Shown here: positions 47,630-59,500 of the stretch, in pieces
Position numbering within the stretch: position 1 is the stretch's first letter
Layout of the letters: each line of letters begins with the position of its first letter
Source of the DNA: Lithobates sylvaticus
Lineage: Eukaryota; Chordata; Amphibia; Anura; Ranidae
DNA: 64,000 nt
Direction: 5' to 3'
NCBI GenBank assembly: GCA_028564925.1
Contig: CM053030.1
Location: forward strand, 380,119,833 to 380,183,832
The notes under the pieces: model-generated
What the model saw: only the letters and a program-made list of their open reading frames with translations
Told to the model about the DNA's origin: nothing
Databases searched by the model: none
Position numbers and translations under genes: made by a program

Positions 47630-48760
47630 AGTGGGTGACGTGTGACATAGGCTTCTAAATGTTGTGCATAAAATGCCAGGACAGTTCAAACCCCCCCCAA
47701 ATGACCCCATTTTGGAAAGTAGACACCCCAAGCTATTTGATGAGAGCAATGTTGAGCCCATTAAATATTTTTTTTTTTTGTCCCAAGAGATTGAATAATG
47801 AAAAAAAAAAAATATATATATTTTTTTTACAAAAAGTTGTCACTAAATGATATATTGCTCAAACATGTCATGGGCATATGTGGAAATACACCCCAAAATA
47901 CATTCTGTTGCTTCTCCTGAGTACGGGGATACCACATGTGTGGGACTTTTTGGGAGCCTAGCTGCGTATGTCACCCCAAAAACCAATCACCGCCTTCAGG
48001 CTTTCTAAGGGTGTAATTTTTTTATTTCACTTCTCACTGCCAATCACAGTTTCGGAGGCCATGGAATGCCCAGATGGCATAAAACCCCCCCAAAATGACC
48101 CCATTTTGGAAAGTAGACACCCCAAGCTATTTGCTGAGAGGTATTGTGAGTATTTTGCAGATGTCGCTTTTTGTCACAAAGTTTTTGAAAATTGAAAAAA
48201 TAAAAAAAATTTTTTTTTTTTCTTTACTTTCTTCATTTTCAAAAACAAATGAGAGCTGTAAAATACTCACCATGCCTCTCAACAAATAGCTTGGGGTGTC
48301 TACTTTCCAAAATGGGGTCATTTGGGGGGGTTTTGTGCTATTTTGGCATTTTATGGCCTTCGAAACGGTGATAGGTAGTGAGGAGTGAAATCAAAAATTT
48401 GCACCCTTAGAAATCCTGAAGGCGGTGCTTGGGTTTCGGGGCCCCGTACGCGGCTAGGCTCCCAAAAAGTCCCACACATGTGGTATCCCCATACTCAGGA
48501 GAAGCAGCAAAATGTATTTTGGGGTGCAATTCCACATATAACTATGGCATGTGTGAGCAATATATCATTTAGTGACAACTTTTTGAAAAAAAAAAAAATC
48601 TTTTTTATTTTTGTCTTTATTCAATCACTTGGGACTAAAAAAAAAAATATTCAATGGGCTCAACATGCCTCTCAGCAAATAGCTTGGGGTGTCTACTTTC
48701 CAAAATGGGGTCATTTGGGGGGGTTTTGTACTTCTCTGCCATTTTAGCACCTCAAGAAAT
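47630..48760. repeat. 1.1-kb palindrome
   Basis: The arm at about 47680-48190 is the reverse complement of the arm at about 48240-48745. Landmarks are CCAAATGACCCCATTTTGG (47697 and, inverted, 48706), GGGATACCACATGTGTGGGA (47926; inverted 48468) and CAAGCTATTTG (48124; inverted 48282). Each arm has an A/T-rich run near its middle. Mismatches and small indels are present, so it is not recent. Confidence 0.8.
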
Positions 48761-49207
48761 GAAATAGGCAGTCATAAATTAAAAGCGGTGTAAATTCCAG
48801 AAAATGTACTCTAGTTTGTAGACGCTATAACTTTTGCGCAAACCAATAAATATACGCTTATTGGCATTTTTTTTACTAAAGACATGTGGCTGAATACATT
48901 TTGGCCCAAATGTTTGACTAAAATTGAGTTTATTAGATTTTTTTTTATAACAAAAAGTAGAAAATCTCTTTTTTTTTCAAAATTTTCGCTCTTTTTTTTT
49001 TTTTCCGTTTATATCTCAAAAAATAAAAATCACAGAGGCAATCAAATACCATCAAAAGAAAGCTCTATTTGTGGGAAGAAAAGGACGCAAATTTCGTTTG
49101 GTTACAAAATTGCATGACCGCGCAATTACCAGTTAAAGTAGTGCAGTGCGAAATTGAAAAAAGACCTCTGGTCCTTTGGCTGCCAAATGGTCCGGGGCTG
49201 AAGTGGT

Positions 49208-49381
49208 TAAGGCTGGGTTCACTTTGCCGTGTGGAGTGTCTAACAGCAGGGGTCCATGCGTCTCTGTTCACCATTTCTGGTCCATTTCCAGTCTGAATTT
49301 TTGGCTGAATTTGGACCTGAAACGGACCAGAAGACATACACAATTCCTAAGCCGCTTCGCAATAGTGTGAACCCAGCCTAA
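49208..49381. mobile_element. MITE, AAGGCTGGGTTCAC ends
   Basis: AAGGCTGGGTTCACTTTG and AGTGTGAACCCAGCCTAAG form inverted ends. The interior GAATTTTTGGCTGAATTTGG matches the element at 8507. It abuts the end of the large TTAA-type element. Confidence 0.75.
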
Positions 49382-50168
49382 GCCTCTAGGTAGCTGAAAA
49401 GACATCTAAAAAGTGGAAGTTCTCTTCTTGTAGGTTCCTGGGATCAGCTCAGAAAGATTGTACAACAATCTCATGAGTCTTATGAAATAATGTAGGCCCC
49501 TTTAGTAAGTAAACAGGGTCTGGTCTCAATAAACTCTAGCAAAATAGTAAGATCAGGAAACAATGGAAAAGTGTATTGAACGTGCCTTCCCCGCACTGCC
49601 TTCTGGTGTGAACCGGCCCTAAAACCTGTAAAATTAGTAAGGGCAAAGTAGGAAAGGAAGGCAAACTTGACAGAATTCTCTTCAAATTTAAATGCAGTAT
49701 GCATGTTTTAAAGAAAAAAAATTAACACTACTTTCAAGTATCACTTTTAGTTTAAATATAGGATATCACTTGTTGCCTAAAAATAAGAACTTGCTGATTA
49801 CTTATCACATGTAAGAGCTAATAAATGCAAACTGACATTTAATATAACCTGAATCTCCCAAAAAAGTATTAATTAGGATCTCATACTGCCAATTTAAACA
49901 CAAGCACCTGAGATTTTACCAGCTGGAAACAAGTTGGCAAGGTAAAGCTGGCTTCCAACAGAGTGTGAAAGCTTATAAGCAGTCGATTGCTAATTAACTG
50001 ACAACAATATGTTCTAGGTTATCCTATCTAAATAGTAGCCAATCCAAGTAGACTGATTGATGGTAGTAAAATACAGATCTCCCTCTAGTGGCAAAAATTT
50101 GACCTCTCTGAAAATATTCTTTAGATTCCCTTCAGGGCCCATTCATACTATTGCCCTGTGCGTTTTGT
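49382..50168. other. No gene; one MITE end
   Basis: TTCTGGTGTGAACCGGCCCT near 49601 is a lone right end of the GTTCACAC class. The remainder is AT-rich, with no exon-like frame. Confidence 0.4.
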
Positions 50169-50415
50169 TAGGCCTGGTTCACACCTATGCAGGTTGCAGT
50201 TGATGCATATTCCAGGTGCATTTTGCGTTTTTCAATACTCGTTTTTGATCCATTAAAGTCTTTGGAACCAAAAACACAACCTGCTGGTGCCTGGCCCATT
50301 CCATAAAATGCGCAGATGTGAATATGACCCATAGGAAACCATGTTAAATGGACTGTATTGTGATTCTGAAAAACTGAAAACGCACTAAAAAATGCATAGG
50401 TGTGAACCATGCCTT
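50169..50415. mobile_element. MITE, TAGGCCTGGTTCACACC ends
   Basis: TAGGCCTGGTTCACACCTATG and CATAGGTGTGAACCATGCCT are inverted ends. Internal TTTTGCGTTTTTCA / TGAAAACGC blocks are also roughly inverted. Confidence 0.75.
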
Positions 50416-50445
50416 AGGGCAGCCCATTTAGTTGAATAGGCTGCC

Positions 50446-50596
50446 TAAGGCTGGATTCACACCTATGCAGTTTTAGTGCTTTTTTGCAGATTTGCACTAC
50501 AGTCCATTTAACATTGTTTCCTATGGCACACGTTCTGCAGTGCAAATCTGCAAAATGCAAAAAGCATTGAAAATGCATAGGTGTGAATCCAGCCTA
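50446..50596. mobile_element. MITE, TAAGGCTGGATTCACACC ends
   Basis: TAAGGCTGGATTCACACC and GGTGTGAATCCAGCCTAA are perfect inverted ends over about 18 bp. It is 151 bp long and almost wholly palindromic (TTTGCACT / AGTGCAAA). It is the best-preserved small MITE of this class here. Confidence 0.8.
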
Positions 50597-51289
50597 ACAC
50601 ACAACGAAAAAGTGCATATATCATTTTTTGCAGTGCATCAAAAGTACATTGCAATGTATGTCCGTCAGTAAGATGCCGTTAAGAAAAAAATTGGTACACA
50701 TTACCACAAAAAAATATTGTGAATGGGGCCTTAAAGTATAACCTGTCAGGTTGTTATTTCTGTCTGTGCTCCTGTATAAAGTATACCCTTAATTCACAGG
50801 GATTTCCTCCCACTTCCTGTTTTGACTACTGGACAGGAAGCAAAGGTAAATCTCCCTAATGGGACACTGATGGCAAACTGTAGGTGCATTTAAAAGAACT
50901 ACATTTTTCCACACACTTCACATAGTTTGTTTGGGCCAAGCTGGCTTAAACTAACTATCTTCCTCACTAACCTGTGTGGCTGCTGGATGTGCAGTATAAA
51001 CTGTATGTAGCGGAGGCTACATACAGCATACCGCACTGTGTTTCGGGTGTGATTTGAGACATCGGTCTCATACCCAGAACACAGAAGAGTCTACCGCAGA
51101 GATGCTCAGCTGCTCAGAGCAAGCAATATATTCTAGCAATGATTACAAAGCTTGAGAGGCAGGCTGAGGATGTCACAACCTCTGACTTAATTAATAGAAT
51201 ACATTGCTGGCTCTGAGCGGCTGAGCGCCACTGTGTTCCGGGTCTAATCCTTCCATCGAATGAGTGTACTTAAGACCGGAGAGTTGGCC
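50597..51289. other. Repeat-rich spacer with a weak hairpin
   Basis: About 51058-51240 folds on itself (ATACCCAGAACACAG ... CTGTGTTCCGGGT, with GCTCAGAGC-type arms inside). No gene is seen. Confidence 0.4.
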
Positions 51290-54200
51290 ATATGGAAGTC
51301 CCCGTGACGCTCCCGGGTGACCCCGCCCACAGTTATAAAAAAGCTGTCACAGGAACAGAAGCGTCACACAGCGGGAGACTCCCACTGAGGTGGATCGAGG
51401 ACGAATCGGTGAAGAAGTAGCCGAGGAAGATGTCGGACGAGAAGACCGGAGGAAGAAGAGGACCGGAGCAAGAAGCAAAGGAAGATCGAGGAAGAACAAG
51501 ATGGAGGAAAAAGAAGAAAACCGAAGGAAGAACAGAAGAAGATGAAAGAAGAAGCGGGGGAAAGAAGAAGATATTAATAAAGGAATTGTCAAAAACTGTC
51601 TCTTGTCTTTTTTTAAATTTTTGGGGAAATGGTAGGTACCCCATTACCAGTTCACACAGGGGGGACTGGGATCTGGGGGTCCCCTTGTTAAAGGGGGCTT
51701 CCAGATTCTGATAAGCCCCCTGCCCGCAGACCCCCACAAACACAGAGCAAGGGCTGTGGGGATGAGGCCCTTCTCCCCATCTGTAACGATATCACCTACT
51801 GGACATGAAACGCTGTAGCTAGCTGCCATGTTGGAATTCAGCCATGACAGCTTGGCTAACCATGTAACATTACATACAATTCTGAACTCCCTCCTACCTC
51901 CTCCCTCTCCTTGTTTTAGGAATTCAAAGCTTTTAAAAGTTCAAAAGGAACAAAAGGTTATCTCAGCAGAGGAAGCAGACCCCGGCTAGGTCAGTAAACA
52001 GGGCTCATGTCTCCTGGCAGGATATCAGGCCTGTCGTAAAACTGTCGCCCTCTCCATTCAGAGAACCAACAGAGATCTGTCGTAAATACCTCATGCAGAC
52101 AGTTTAGATAAGTATGAAATTACAGCATGTTTCATAACTTCCTAAGTAATAACAGCATAGCCATAATGTGGACATATTTAGTTTCCTCAGATAAATTGTA
52201 ACAAAAGTCCAGACACCCCTATGTCAGGTCATATGGGAAGCCACTGGGACCCCTTATTCCTCCTAGGTAACCCCGAACTCGGAAACCTGTCATTTTGAAG
52301 CAAATATCACGCTGATCACTAAAATGAATACCTGCAGTCTATAAACAGTAGAGAGGCAGAGATATGAATATGTATCACAAAGTGTACCTGGGACAGGGTC
52401 ATGAGTGTAGACACCTCCCAGCAACCAACCCCTAAACAAGATGACCAGACGATTGGTCACTGGTCGCTGTCAACACACCCTTTGATTTGACAGAAAAGAG
52501 GAGATGCCAAGACAATGGTCAGTTCTCCTTTTATCATCCAAGCAGGAACATCTGCCAAGTTTGAGAACCGATTACCTTTGCTCATCGATCGAACTCTGAT
52601 CAACCCTCGTACATTAATTGCAAGTATTCCTCCTTCCCAATTCTACCTTATTTCTTTGTGGCAGTATATTATCTTTATCTTTTGAAACATCCTTTTCTGG
52701 AAATGTTTTATTTGCATCAACTTTGACCTTTTCATACTAAACCCTTATGTTGAAAAGTGTTAACCTTGTCTCTAAAGCTCTTAATGCAAGCTATAAACGA
52801 ACCTACCTCTTAGAAGGGCGCTACTGTGGTAGAATAAGGCTTCTGAGCAGACCTGTCTGTGGTGGCAGTGTGTGTTGTAGAGGCGTATTCCAAAATTATA
52901 ATTGGTATTGCTAAAATTACGAGTCCCCCCGGCTCGGTCTCTTAAAACGGGGGTGGTGGCAGTTAAAGGGTTAATTGTGTAATTAGCCCAGTGGCAATCG
53001 CTCTCAGGCTGCTCGCAGATTGTGGTCCCGCAAGCTGGAAAATCTTTGTGCTGGGCGCTGCTGAGAGTGGCATTGTTACGTAAGTGACAGGGTGGTGTAA
53101 GGTTGGCCGGTCCTTCGTCGCAAGTTAGCGAGGAGGGCAGGGATCTGACACCCGCGTTCGTCACACCATCAACATGGGGACAAGGTGCTTTGGGGGGCTA
53201 CCCCAAAGCACCCTCCCAATGTTAAGGGCATGTGGCCTGGTATGGTTCAGGAGGGGGGGGCCCCCCTCTTCCCTGCGGCCTGCCAGTTTGCGTGCTCGGA
53301 TAAGGGTCTGGTATGGATTTTGAGGGGGACCTCCACGCCATTTTTTTTTATTTTGGCACGGGGTTCCCCTTAATATCCATAACAGACCTGAAGGGCCTGG
53401 TATGGAATTTGGGGGGACCCCCACGCATTTTTTTTTTAAATTTTGGCTCGGGGTTCCCCTGTGGGGGAATCCCATACTGTTTTTATCAATGAACTTTTAT
53501 GTGTATTGCCGATGTAGCGACACATATGGCGACCCATCACTTTTGGCTACCCGCTGGACTGCGCATGTGTAACGCCGCCATATGCGTTCCAACACTGTGG
53601 CGATCTGTGCTTGCGCAGAAATTTGTGGCCACACCCCTGAGTCGAGGTTCAAGCCCCACCATCCAAGTGGACATATAGATAGAATATAATTCTGCAGAGC
53701 GAAGCGAGGCCATGCCCGAAGCGTGGCAAGCGGCGCCCTGTGGTACAGTCCAGCAGGTAGCCAAATGTGACGCTACACAGGACCGACAATTCATTATAGC
53801 CACGAGTAGTTTTTAAATGAGTTTTTTACCTTTAGAAATGTAATTTTGCAGTCAGACTGTTCTAAACACGGGAAACATGCGCCACTTTACAGGCATACTA
53901 TAGACACACCCCAGGTACAACATTTAAAGGAATATTACGCTTTTATTGCTTCACTTTAAGCATTATTAAAATCACTGCTCCCAATACATGATACATGTCC
54001 CCTGGGACAGGACCCAGGTCCCCAAACACTTTTTAAGACAGTACCATGCATATAAGCCTTTAAAATTATCACTTTTGATTTTTCATGTTCGTGTACCATA
54101 GACTTTAACAGTGTTCACCTGTTCAAACTAATTTTTTGCCTGTTTGCATGTTCTGGTGCAAACCGAATGGGGGGGGGGGGGGGGGTTCGGTCTATCCCTA
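51290..54200 (-). mobile_element. hAT-derived MITE, reverse copy, split by a solo LTR
   Basis: The end GGTTCGGTCTATCCCTA (54184-54200) and the 400 bp next to it are the reverse complement of the first 400 bp of hAT 1 (for example ACACGGGAAACATG at 53867 against CATGTGTTTCCCGTGT at 26877, and CCCCTGGGACAGGACCCAGG at 53999). The interior has the GGGGACAAGGTGCTTTGGGG block (53175), a purine-rich GAAGAAG segment (51400-51570) and no transposase. The far end, near 51290, is not clearly defined. An LTR has inserted at 51782. Confidence 0.65.
51782..53165. mobile_element. Fossil solo LTR with 5-bp target duplication
   Basis: The segment begins TGTAACGATATCACC and ends GTTCGTCACA (TG...CA), and is flanked by CCATC on both sides (51777-51781 and 53166-53170). 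Removing it restores the continuous hAT-MITE sequence CCCCATC-AACATGGGG, which occurs intact near 22760. The 1384-bp length fits a long retroviral-type LTR. No internal gag, pol or env sequence is present, as expected after LTR-LTR recombination. The exact family is not known to me. The 127-codon minus-strand frame inside it is not called. Confidence 0.7.
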
Positions 54201-54973
54201 CACAGGGCATGGTTCCAGTAATCCATATCCTTAGTCTGCTTGTCCTCAGCAAACTGTTTGCGGGCTTTCTTGTGCATCATCTTTAGAAGAGGACAGCCAT
54301 GCAGACCAATTTGATGCAGTGTGTGGCGTGTGGTCTGAGCACTGACAGGCTGACCCCCCACCCCTTCAAACTCTGCAACAATGCTGGCAGCACTCATATG
54401 TCTATTTCCCAAAGACAACCTCTGGATATGACGCTGAGCATGTGCACTTAACTTCTTTGGTCGACCATGGCGAAGCCTGTTCTGAGTGGAACCTGTCAAA
54501 CCGTTGTATGGTCTTGGCCACTGTGCTACAGCTGCAGCTCAGTTTCAGGGTGTTGGCAATCTTCTTATAGGCCAGCTTTATGTCGAGCAACAATTCATTT
54601 TTTTAGATCCTCAGAGTTCTTTGCTATGAGGTGCCATGTTGAACTTCCAGTGACCAGTATGAGAGAGTGAGAGTGAGAGCGATAACACCAAATTTATCAC
54701 ACCTGCTCTACATTCACACCTGAAACCTTGTAACACTAATGAGTCACATAACAGCGGAGATGGAAAATGGCTAATTGGGCCCAAATTGGGCATTTATATG
54801 TTTACTTTTGTTGCCAGCAGTTTAGGCATTAATGGCTGAGTCTTGAGTTATTTTGAGGGGACAGCAAATTGACACTGTTATACAAGCTGTACACTCACTA
54901 CTTTACATTGTAGCAAAGTGTAATTTCTTCAGTGTTGTCACATGAAAAAATATAATTTTGAGAGATACTGTAT
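54201..54973 (-). mobile_element. Tc1/mariner fragment, 5' half
   Basis: The 5' end is GAGAGATACTGTA (54960-54972), inverted. On the minus strand the transposase N-terminus follows: KKIANTLKLSCSTVAKTIQRF-like helix-turn-helix, then GRPKKLSAHAQRHIQRLSLG and the second helix-turn-helix ending LHQIGLHGC, then KARKQFAEDKQTKDMDYWN. Frameshifts break it. The catalytic half is missing: the element stops where the hAT-derived MITE ends at 54200. A different Tc1 subfamily from the one at 12570. Confidence 0.8.
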
Positions 54974-55084
54974 ATAGTCTCCTTAAAGTGCACAAGAATT
55001 TAACAAATCCACCAGGGCTCCCGATCGTGAGTGGGACTGAATCTGTCTCCTCACGGATCGGTAAATAATTACTTGATTTTGCCA

Positions 55085-55385
55085 TAACACACAATTATCT
55101 TTGGTACTCTGGGGAATTCTATCTACAATGGAATGGCGTTGCGATGGGGGCCAAGTTTGCCCTCAGCCTCGCCAATTTATTTATGATGAGGTAGGAGGAG
55201 GAAGCTGAGAAATGAATGTTTAACCAAGTGGCAGCGCTATATAGATAATGCCTTCTTACTCTGGCGAGATGATGAAGCATCCTTGCATGCGTTATGAATC
55301 AACTGAATTTAAACAACTGGGGGATCCGTTTTACTTGTGATTGCAGTTTAACCAGTACATATCCACTTTTTGGACATAGAAATCT
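55085..55385 (+). mobile_element. Penelope-like element fragment
   Basis: The + strand translation near 55110-55185 reads WNGVAMGAKFALSLANLFM, close to the NGxAMGxxFAPSxANLFM motif of Penelope-like reverse transcriptases. It is followed by RYIDD-region-like and LNLNNWGIRFT-like segments to about 55340. Stops interrupt it. It is a short, dead fragment. Confidence 0.6.
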
Positions 55386-55582
55386 ACAGCCGTGGCCAAA
55401 AGTTTTGAGAATGACACAAATATAAATTTTCACAAAGTCTGCTGCTTCAGTGTTTCTAGATCTTTTTGTCAGATGTTACTATGGTATACTGAAGTATAAT
55501 GACAAGCATTTCATAAGTGTCAAAGGCTTTTATTGCCAATTACATTAAGTTTATGCAAAGAGTCAATATTTGGAGTATTGAC
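55386..55582 (+). mobile_element. Tc1-like element remnant split by hAT 2
   Basis: TACAGCCGTGGCCAAAAGTT, then GAGAATGACACAAATATAAA, is the end of a known vertebrate Tc1 type (GTGGCCAAAAGTTTTGAGAATGACAC). It continues to AGTCAATATTTGGAGTATTG and resumes after the hAT at 62405-62440 (CCCTTCTTTTTCAAGTCCTC). No transposase survives. Confidence 0.7.
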
Positions 55583-56226
55583 TAGAGTTGAGCGAACACC
55601 TGGGTTCGGCCGAACTTCGGAAAAAAGTCCGGGTTCGGGAACGAACTTGACCCGAACTTGACCCCGAACTCCGAACCCCATTGAAGTCAATGGGGACCCG
55701 GACTTTTGAACACTAAAATGGCTGTAAAAAGGTCATGGAAAGGGCTAGAGGGCTGCAAATGGCAACAAAATGTTGTTAAGAGCACGGCAAGTGATCTGCA
55801 AACAAATGTGGATAGGGAAATAACTTAAAATAACATAAAAAAAATAAAAAATAAAAAAAATCCTCCACCTTGTCTCAGCAGAAGCGGTACAGGAAGTCAT
55901 TAAGAACCTCAGAAACTCAACGGCACGATGCCGCACATATGGTGGGAATACCCCAGAATACGCACTTTCTGGAAAAAATTATTCAATTTAATGGATAAGA
56001 TAGTGGGAAAATAAAATACTTGGAAATTAAAAAAAAATAAAAAATTATAATCTTGACCTAGGAGGACGAAATTCAAATGGAATAGGAGGTTGAGGTGGCG
56101 GTGGATGTGGCGGTGTAGGTGGATGTGGCGGTGTAGGTGGAAGCGGCGGTGGAGGAGGACGAGGTAGCCAACACTGGTTCAAAAATACAACAATGGCTGG
56201 GTAAGGCTAGTGGTGAATGATGTGTC

Positions 56227-56560
56227 GAATTCTGTCCCCCGTCGCATAGTGTCCGCCCTGTACTGCGCTTGCTCAGTACGTAGGACAAGGGGATTTTGAA
56301 ACTCTCCGAAGACGATGCGCGGTGACTCCAGGTTCAAGCCACATCATCCGAGGTTGAAGCTTAGCCAAGCGAGCCCGTGTGGGGCCCTGTTACTATGTGC
56401 TACCGTATGTCCACTTGGATGGTCGGGCTTGAACCTGCACTCACTGCGCAGGCGACGTTCATCTTTGGAGATTTTGTGAATCTCCTTGTCCTCCGTACTG
56501 CGCAAGCACTGCACCTGCGCAGTAAGTGGCCGGACACTATCCGATAGCAAGACAGTTTTC
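56227..56560. repeat. Inverted repeat in the 3' region of hAT 2
   Basis: Arms around GGTTCAAGCC (56331) and GGCTTGAACC (56427) extend outward through GCGC...GATGAACGTCGCC-like sequence, GGACAAGG / CCTTGTCC and GTACTGCGC / GCGCAGTA. A similar GAGGTTCAAGCCCCACCATC segment occurs at 53645, so it may be a small foldback element. Confidence 0.5.
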
Positions 56561-56582
56561 GTCAGAACACCGGTATATGTGT

Positions 56583-59500
56583 CTATTCTGCACAAGGTAC
56601 GGCCAAGTCCTGTGGGATCCATGCCTGGTTCATTTTAATGAACGTGAGCTTGTCCACATTGGCTCTGGACAGGCGGCTGCGCTTGTCTGTGATAACGCCC
56701 CCTGCCATGCTAAATACACATTCAGATAATACACTGGCGGCAGGGCAGGCCAGCACCTCCAAGGCGTAAAGGGCAAGCTCAGGCCATGTGCCCAATTTGG
56801 AGACCCAGAAGTTGAAGGGGGCAGACCCTTCATGCAGTACGTGTACGCGTGTGCACACATACTGCTCCACCATGTTGGTGAAATGCTGCCTCCTGCTAAG
56901 ACGTTCCATCTCAGCTGGTGGAGCTTTTCCACATTCCGGCTATGCCTTGCGAGGTGCTGGCGGTGCCCCGGCTGCGTTGGCGACCTCTTCCTCCTCTGCC
57001 TTCGCCTTGTGCTTCCACCGTACCCCCGCTTCCAAGTGGGAATGCCACCAGCAGCGCGTCTACCAGCGTGCGCTTGTACTCGTGCATCTTACGATCACGC
57101 TCCAGTGAGGTAATTAAGGACGGCACGTTGTCCTTGTAACGGGGATCCAGCAGGGTGGCCACCCAATAATCAGCACCAGTTAAAATGTGGGCAACTCGGC
57201 GGTCGCTGCGGAGACACTGCAGCATGCAATCGCTCATGTGTGCCAGGCTGCCCAGAGGCAAGGAAAAGCTGTCCTCTGTGGGAGGTGTATCGTCTGTGTC
57301 CTCTGTATCCCCCCAGCCACGCACCAGTGATGGACATGAGCTGGTCTGGGTGCCACCCTGCTGTGAACATGGTTCCTCCTCCTCCTCCATCTCCTCCTCA
57401 TCCTCCACCTCGTCATCCTCCAGAACTGTGCCCTTGCTGCCAGACAATTGTGTACCTGGCGCTTGTTGGTGCAGGAACCCAGCCTCGTAGCCACTTGTAA
57501 ATGACTGCCCTGAAAGCCTTGGAAATTAACCCTCTTCCTCCTCCTCCTCCTCCTCCTCATCCTGTGCCACATCCTCTTCCATCATCGCCTTAAGAGTTTT
57601 TTCAAGGAGGCATAGAACTGGGATAGTAACGCTGAGAACGGCGTCATCGGCACTGGCCATGTTGGTGGAGTACTCGAAACAGCGCAACAAGGCACACAGG
57701 TCTCGCATGGAGGCCCAGTTATTGGCGGTGAAGTGGTGCTGTTCCGCAGAGCGACTCGCGCGTGCGTGCTGCAGCTGAAACTCAACTATCGCCTGCTGCT
57801 GCTCGCACAGTCTGGCAAGCATGTGCAAGGTGGAGTTCCACCTTGTGGGCACGTCACATATGAGACGGTGAGCGGGAAGGCCGAAGTTACGCTGCAGCGC
57901 TGATAGGCGAGCAGCAGCAGGGTGAGAACGCCGAAAGTGCGCACAGACGGCCCGCACTTTCTGCAGAAGCTCAGGCATATCTGGGTAATTCTTCAGGAAC
58001 CTCTGGACCACCAAGTTCAGCACATGCGCCAGGCAAGGGATGTGCGTCAAACCGGCAAGGCCCAGAGCTGCTACGAGATTTCGCCCATTATCGCACACCA
58101 CCAGGCCGGGCTTGAGGCTCACTGCCACCAACCACTCATCGGTCTGTTGTTCCATGTCCCTCCACAACTCCTGCGCGGTGTGGGGTTTTTTCCCCCAAAC
58201 AGGAACGTTTTAAAACTGCCTGCTGTCGTTTAGCCCTGGCTGTGCTGAAGTTGGTGGTGAAGGTGTTACGTTGACCGGATGAGGAGGCGGTAGAGGATGA
58301 GGAGGCGGAGTAGGAGGAGTTAGCAACAGGAGGCAAACTGAAGTGCCCTGCAATCCTCGGTGGTGGAAGGACATGCGCCAAAGTGCTATCCGCCTCAGGC
58401 CCAGCCGCCACTACATTTACCCAGTGTGCTGTTAGGGAGATATAACGTCCCTGACCGTGCTTACTGGTCCACGCATCCGTAGTTAGGTGGACCTTGCCAC
58501 AGATGGCGTTGCGCAGTGCACACCTGATTTTGTCCCCCACTTGGTTGTGCAGGGAAGGGATAGCTCGTCTGGAAAAGTAGTGGCGGCTGGGCAGGACGTA
58601 CTGTGGGACAGCCAATGACATCAGCCTTTGAAAACTCTGCGTCTCCACCAGACAGAATGACAGCATTTCAAAGGCGAGGAATTTTGAAATGCTGGCATTC
58701 AGGGCCAGGGATCGCGGGTGGCTAGGGGGGTACTTCCTCTTCCGCTCCAGTGTTTGGGAAATAGAGAACTGAAAGCTTCCATGGGACATTGTGGAGATGG
58801 TTGGTGACCCAGGTGGTAGTGTTGCTGGCAGATCCTCTGTTTGCGGGTTGGCAGGTGTCACTGTCACTACAGAGGTGGATGAAGAGGCCGAGACTGCAGC
58901 AGAAGAGGAAGCAGAAGGAGCCAGAGACCTTTCTTGGTTTTTGCGGTGTCTACTCCACTGCATCTCGTGCTTTGCACTTAGATGCCTGGTCATGCAGGTT
59001 GTGCTCAGGTTGAGAACGTTTATGCCTCGCTTCAAGCTCTGATTGCACAGCGTGCAAACCACTCGTGTCTTGTCATCAGGACATTGTCTGAAGAACTGCC
59101 ACGCTAGGGAACTCCTTGCACCTGGCTTTGGTGTGCTCGGCCCCTTGCTGCGTTGGGCAGTAGCAGACGTACTGTCTAGGGGACGGACGCTCCGCTTTTG
59201 CACCCTGCTCTCTCTTCTGCTGTGCTGGTGGCTCTGTGCGAACCACCGCCTCTTCCTCTGAACTACACTGGTCACCTGCATGACGTTGATTCCATGTGGG
59301 GTCAAGGACCTCATCGTCCTCCACATCATCTTCCACCCAAAATTCACCCCTGCCCTCCTTGTCGGTCTGCACAATGGCGAAAGCAGCAGCAGTTGGCACC
59401 TGTGTTTCGTCATCATCCGAGAGTTGCTGCGTTGGTCCTCCCATGTACTCATCATGAAACATAAGTGGTTGGGCATCGGTGCACACAATCTCTTCCACTT

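Larger units (their letters stand above)
44102..49210 (+). mobile_element. Large TTAA-type (piggyBac-like) element, copy 6
   Basis: It begins TTAACCACTTCCCGACCGCC and ends GGGGCTGAAGTGGTTAA, 5.1 kb. The two ends match the short copies, and the extra 4 kb is unique to this copy in the window. That extra part holds a 360-bp tandem duplication (44648-45480), a 44-bp MITE (46393) and a 1.1-kb palindrome (47.6-48.76 kb). I see no DDE transposase frame. It may be a deletion derivative of an autonomous element or a composite. A hairpin pairs CCTTCCTGTCTAT with ATAGACAGGAAGG at about 44331-44359. Confidence 0.7.

Noticed and set aside
51400-51570. Lys/Glu/Arg-rich coding segment (93 codons)
   Set aside because: It is a GAAGAA-type purine-rich block that belongs to the hAT-derived MITE.
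52781-53164. 127-codon minus-strand open frame with several Cys and a Met start
   Set aside because: It lies wholly inside the solo LTR and has no recognisable domain.
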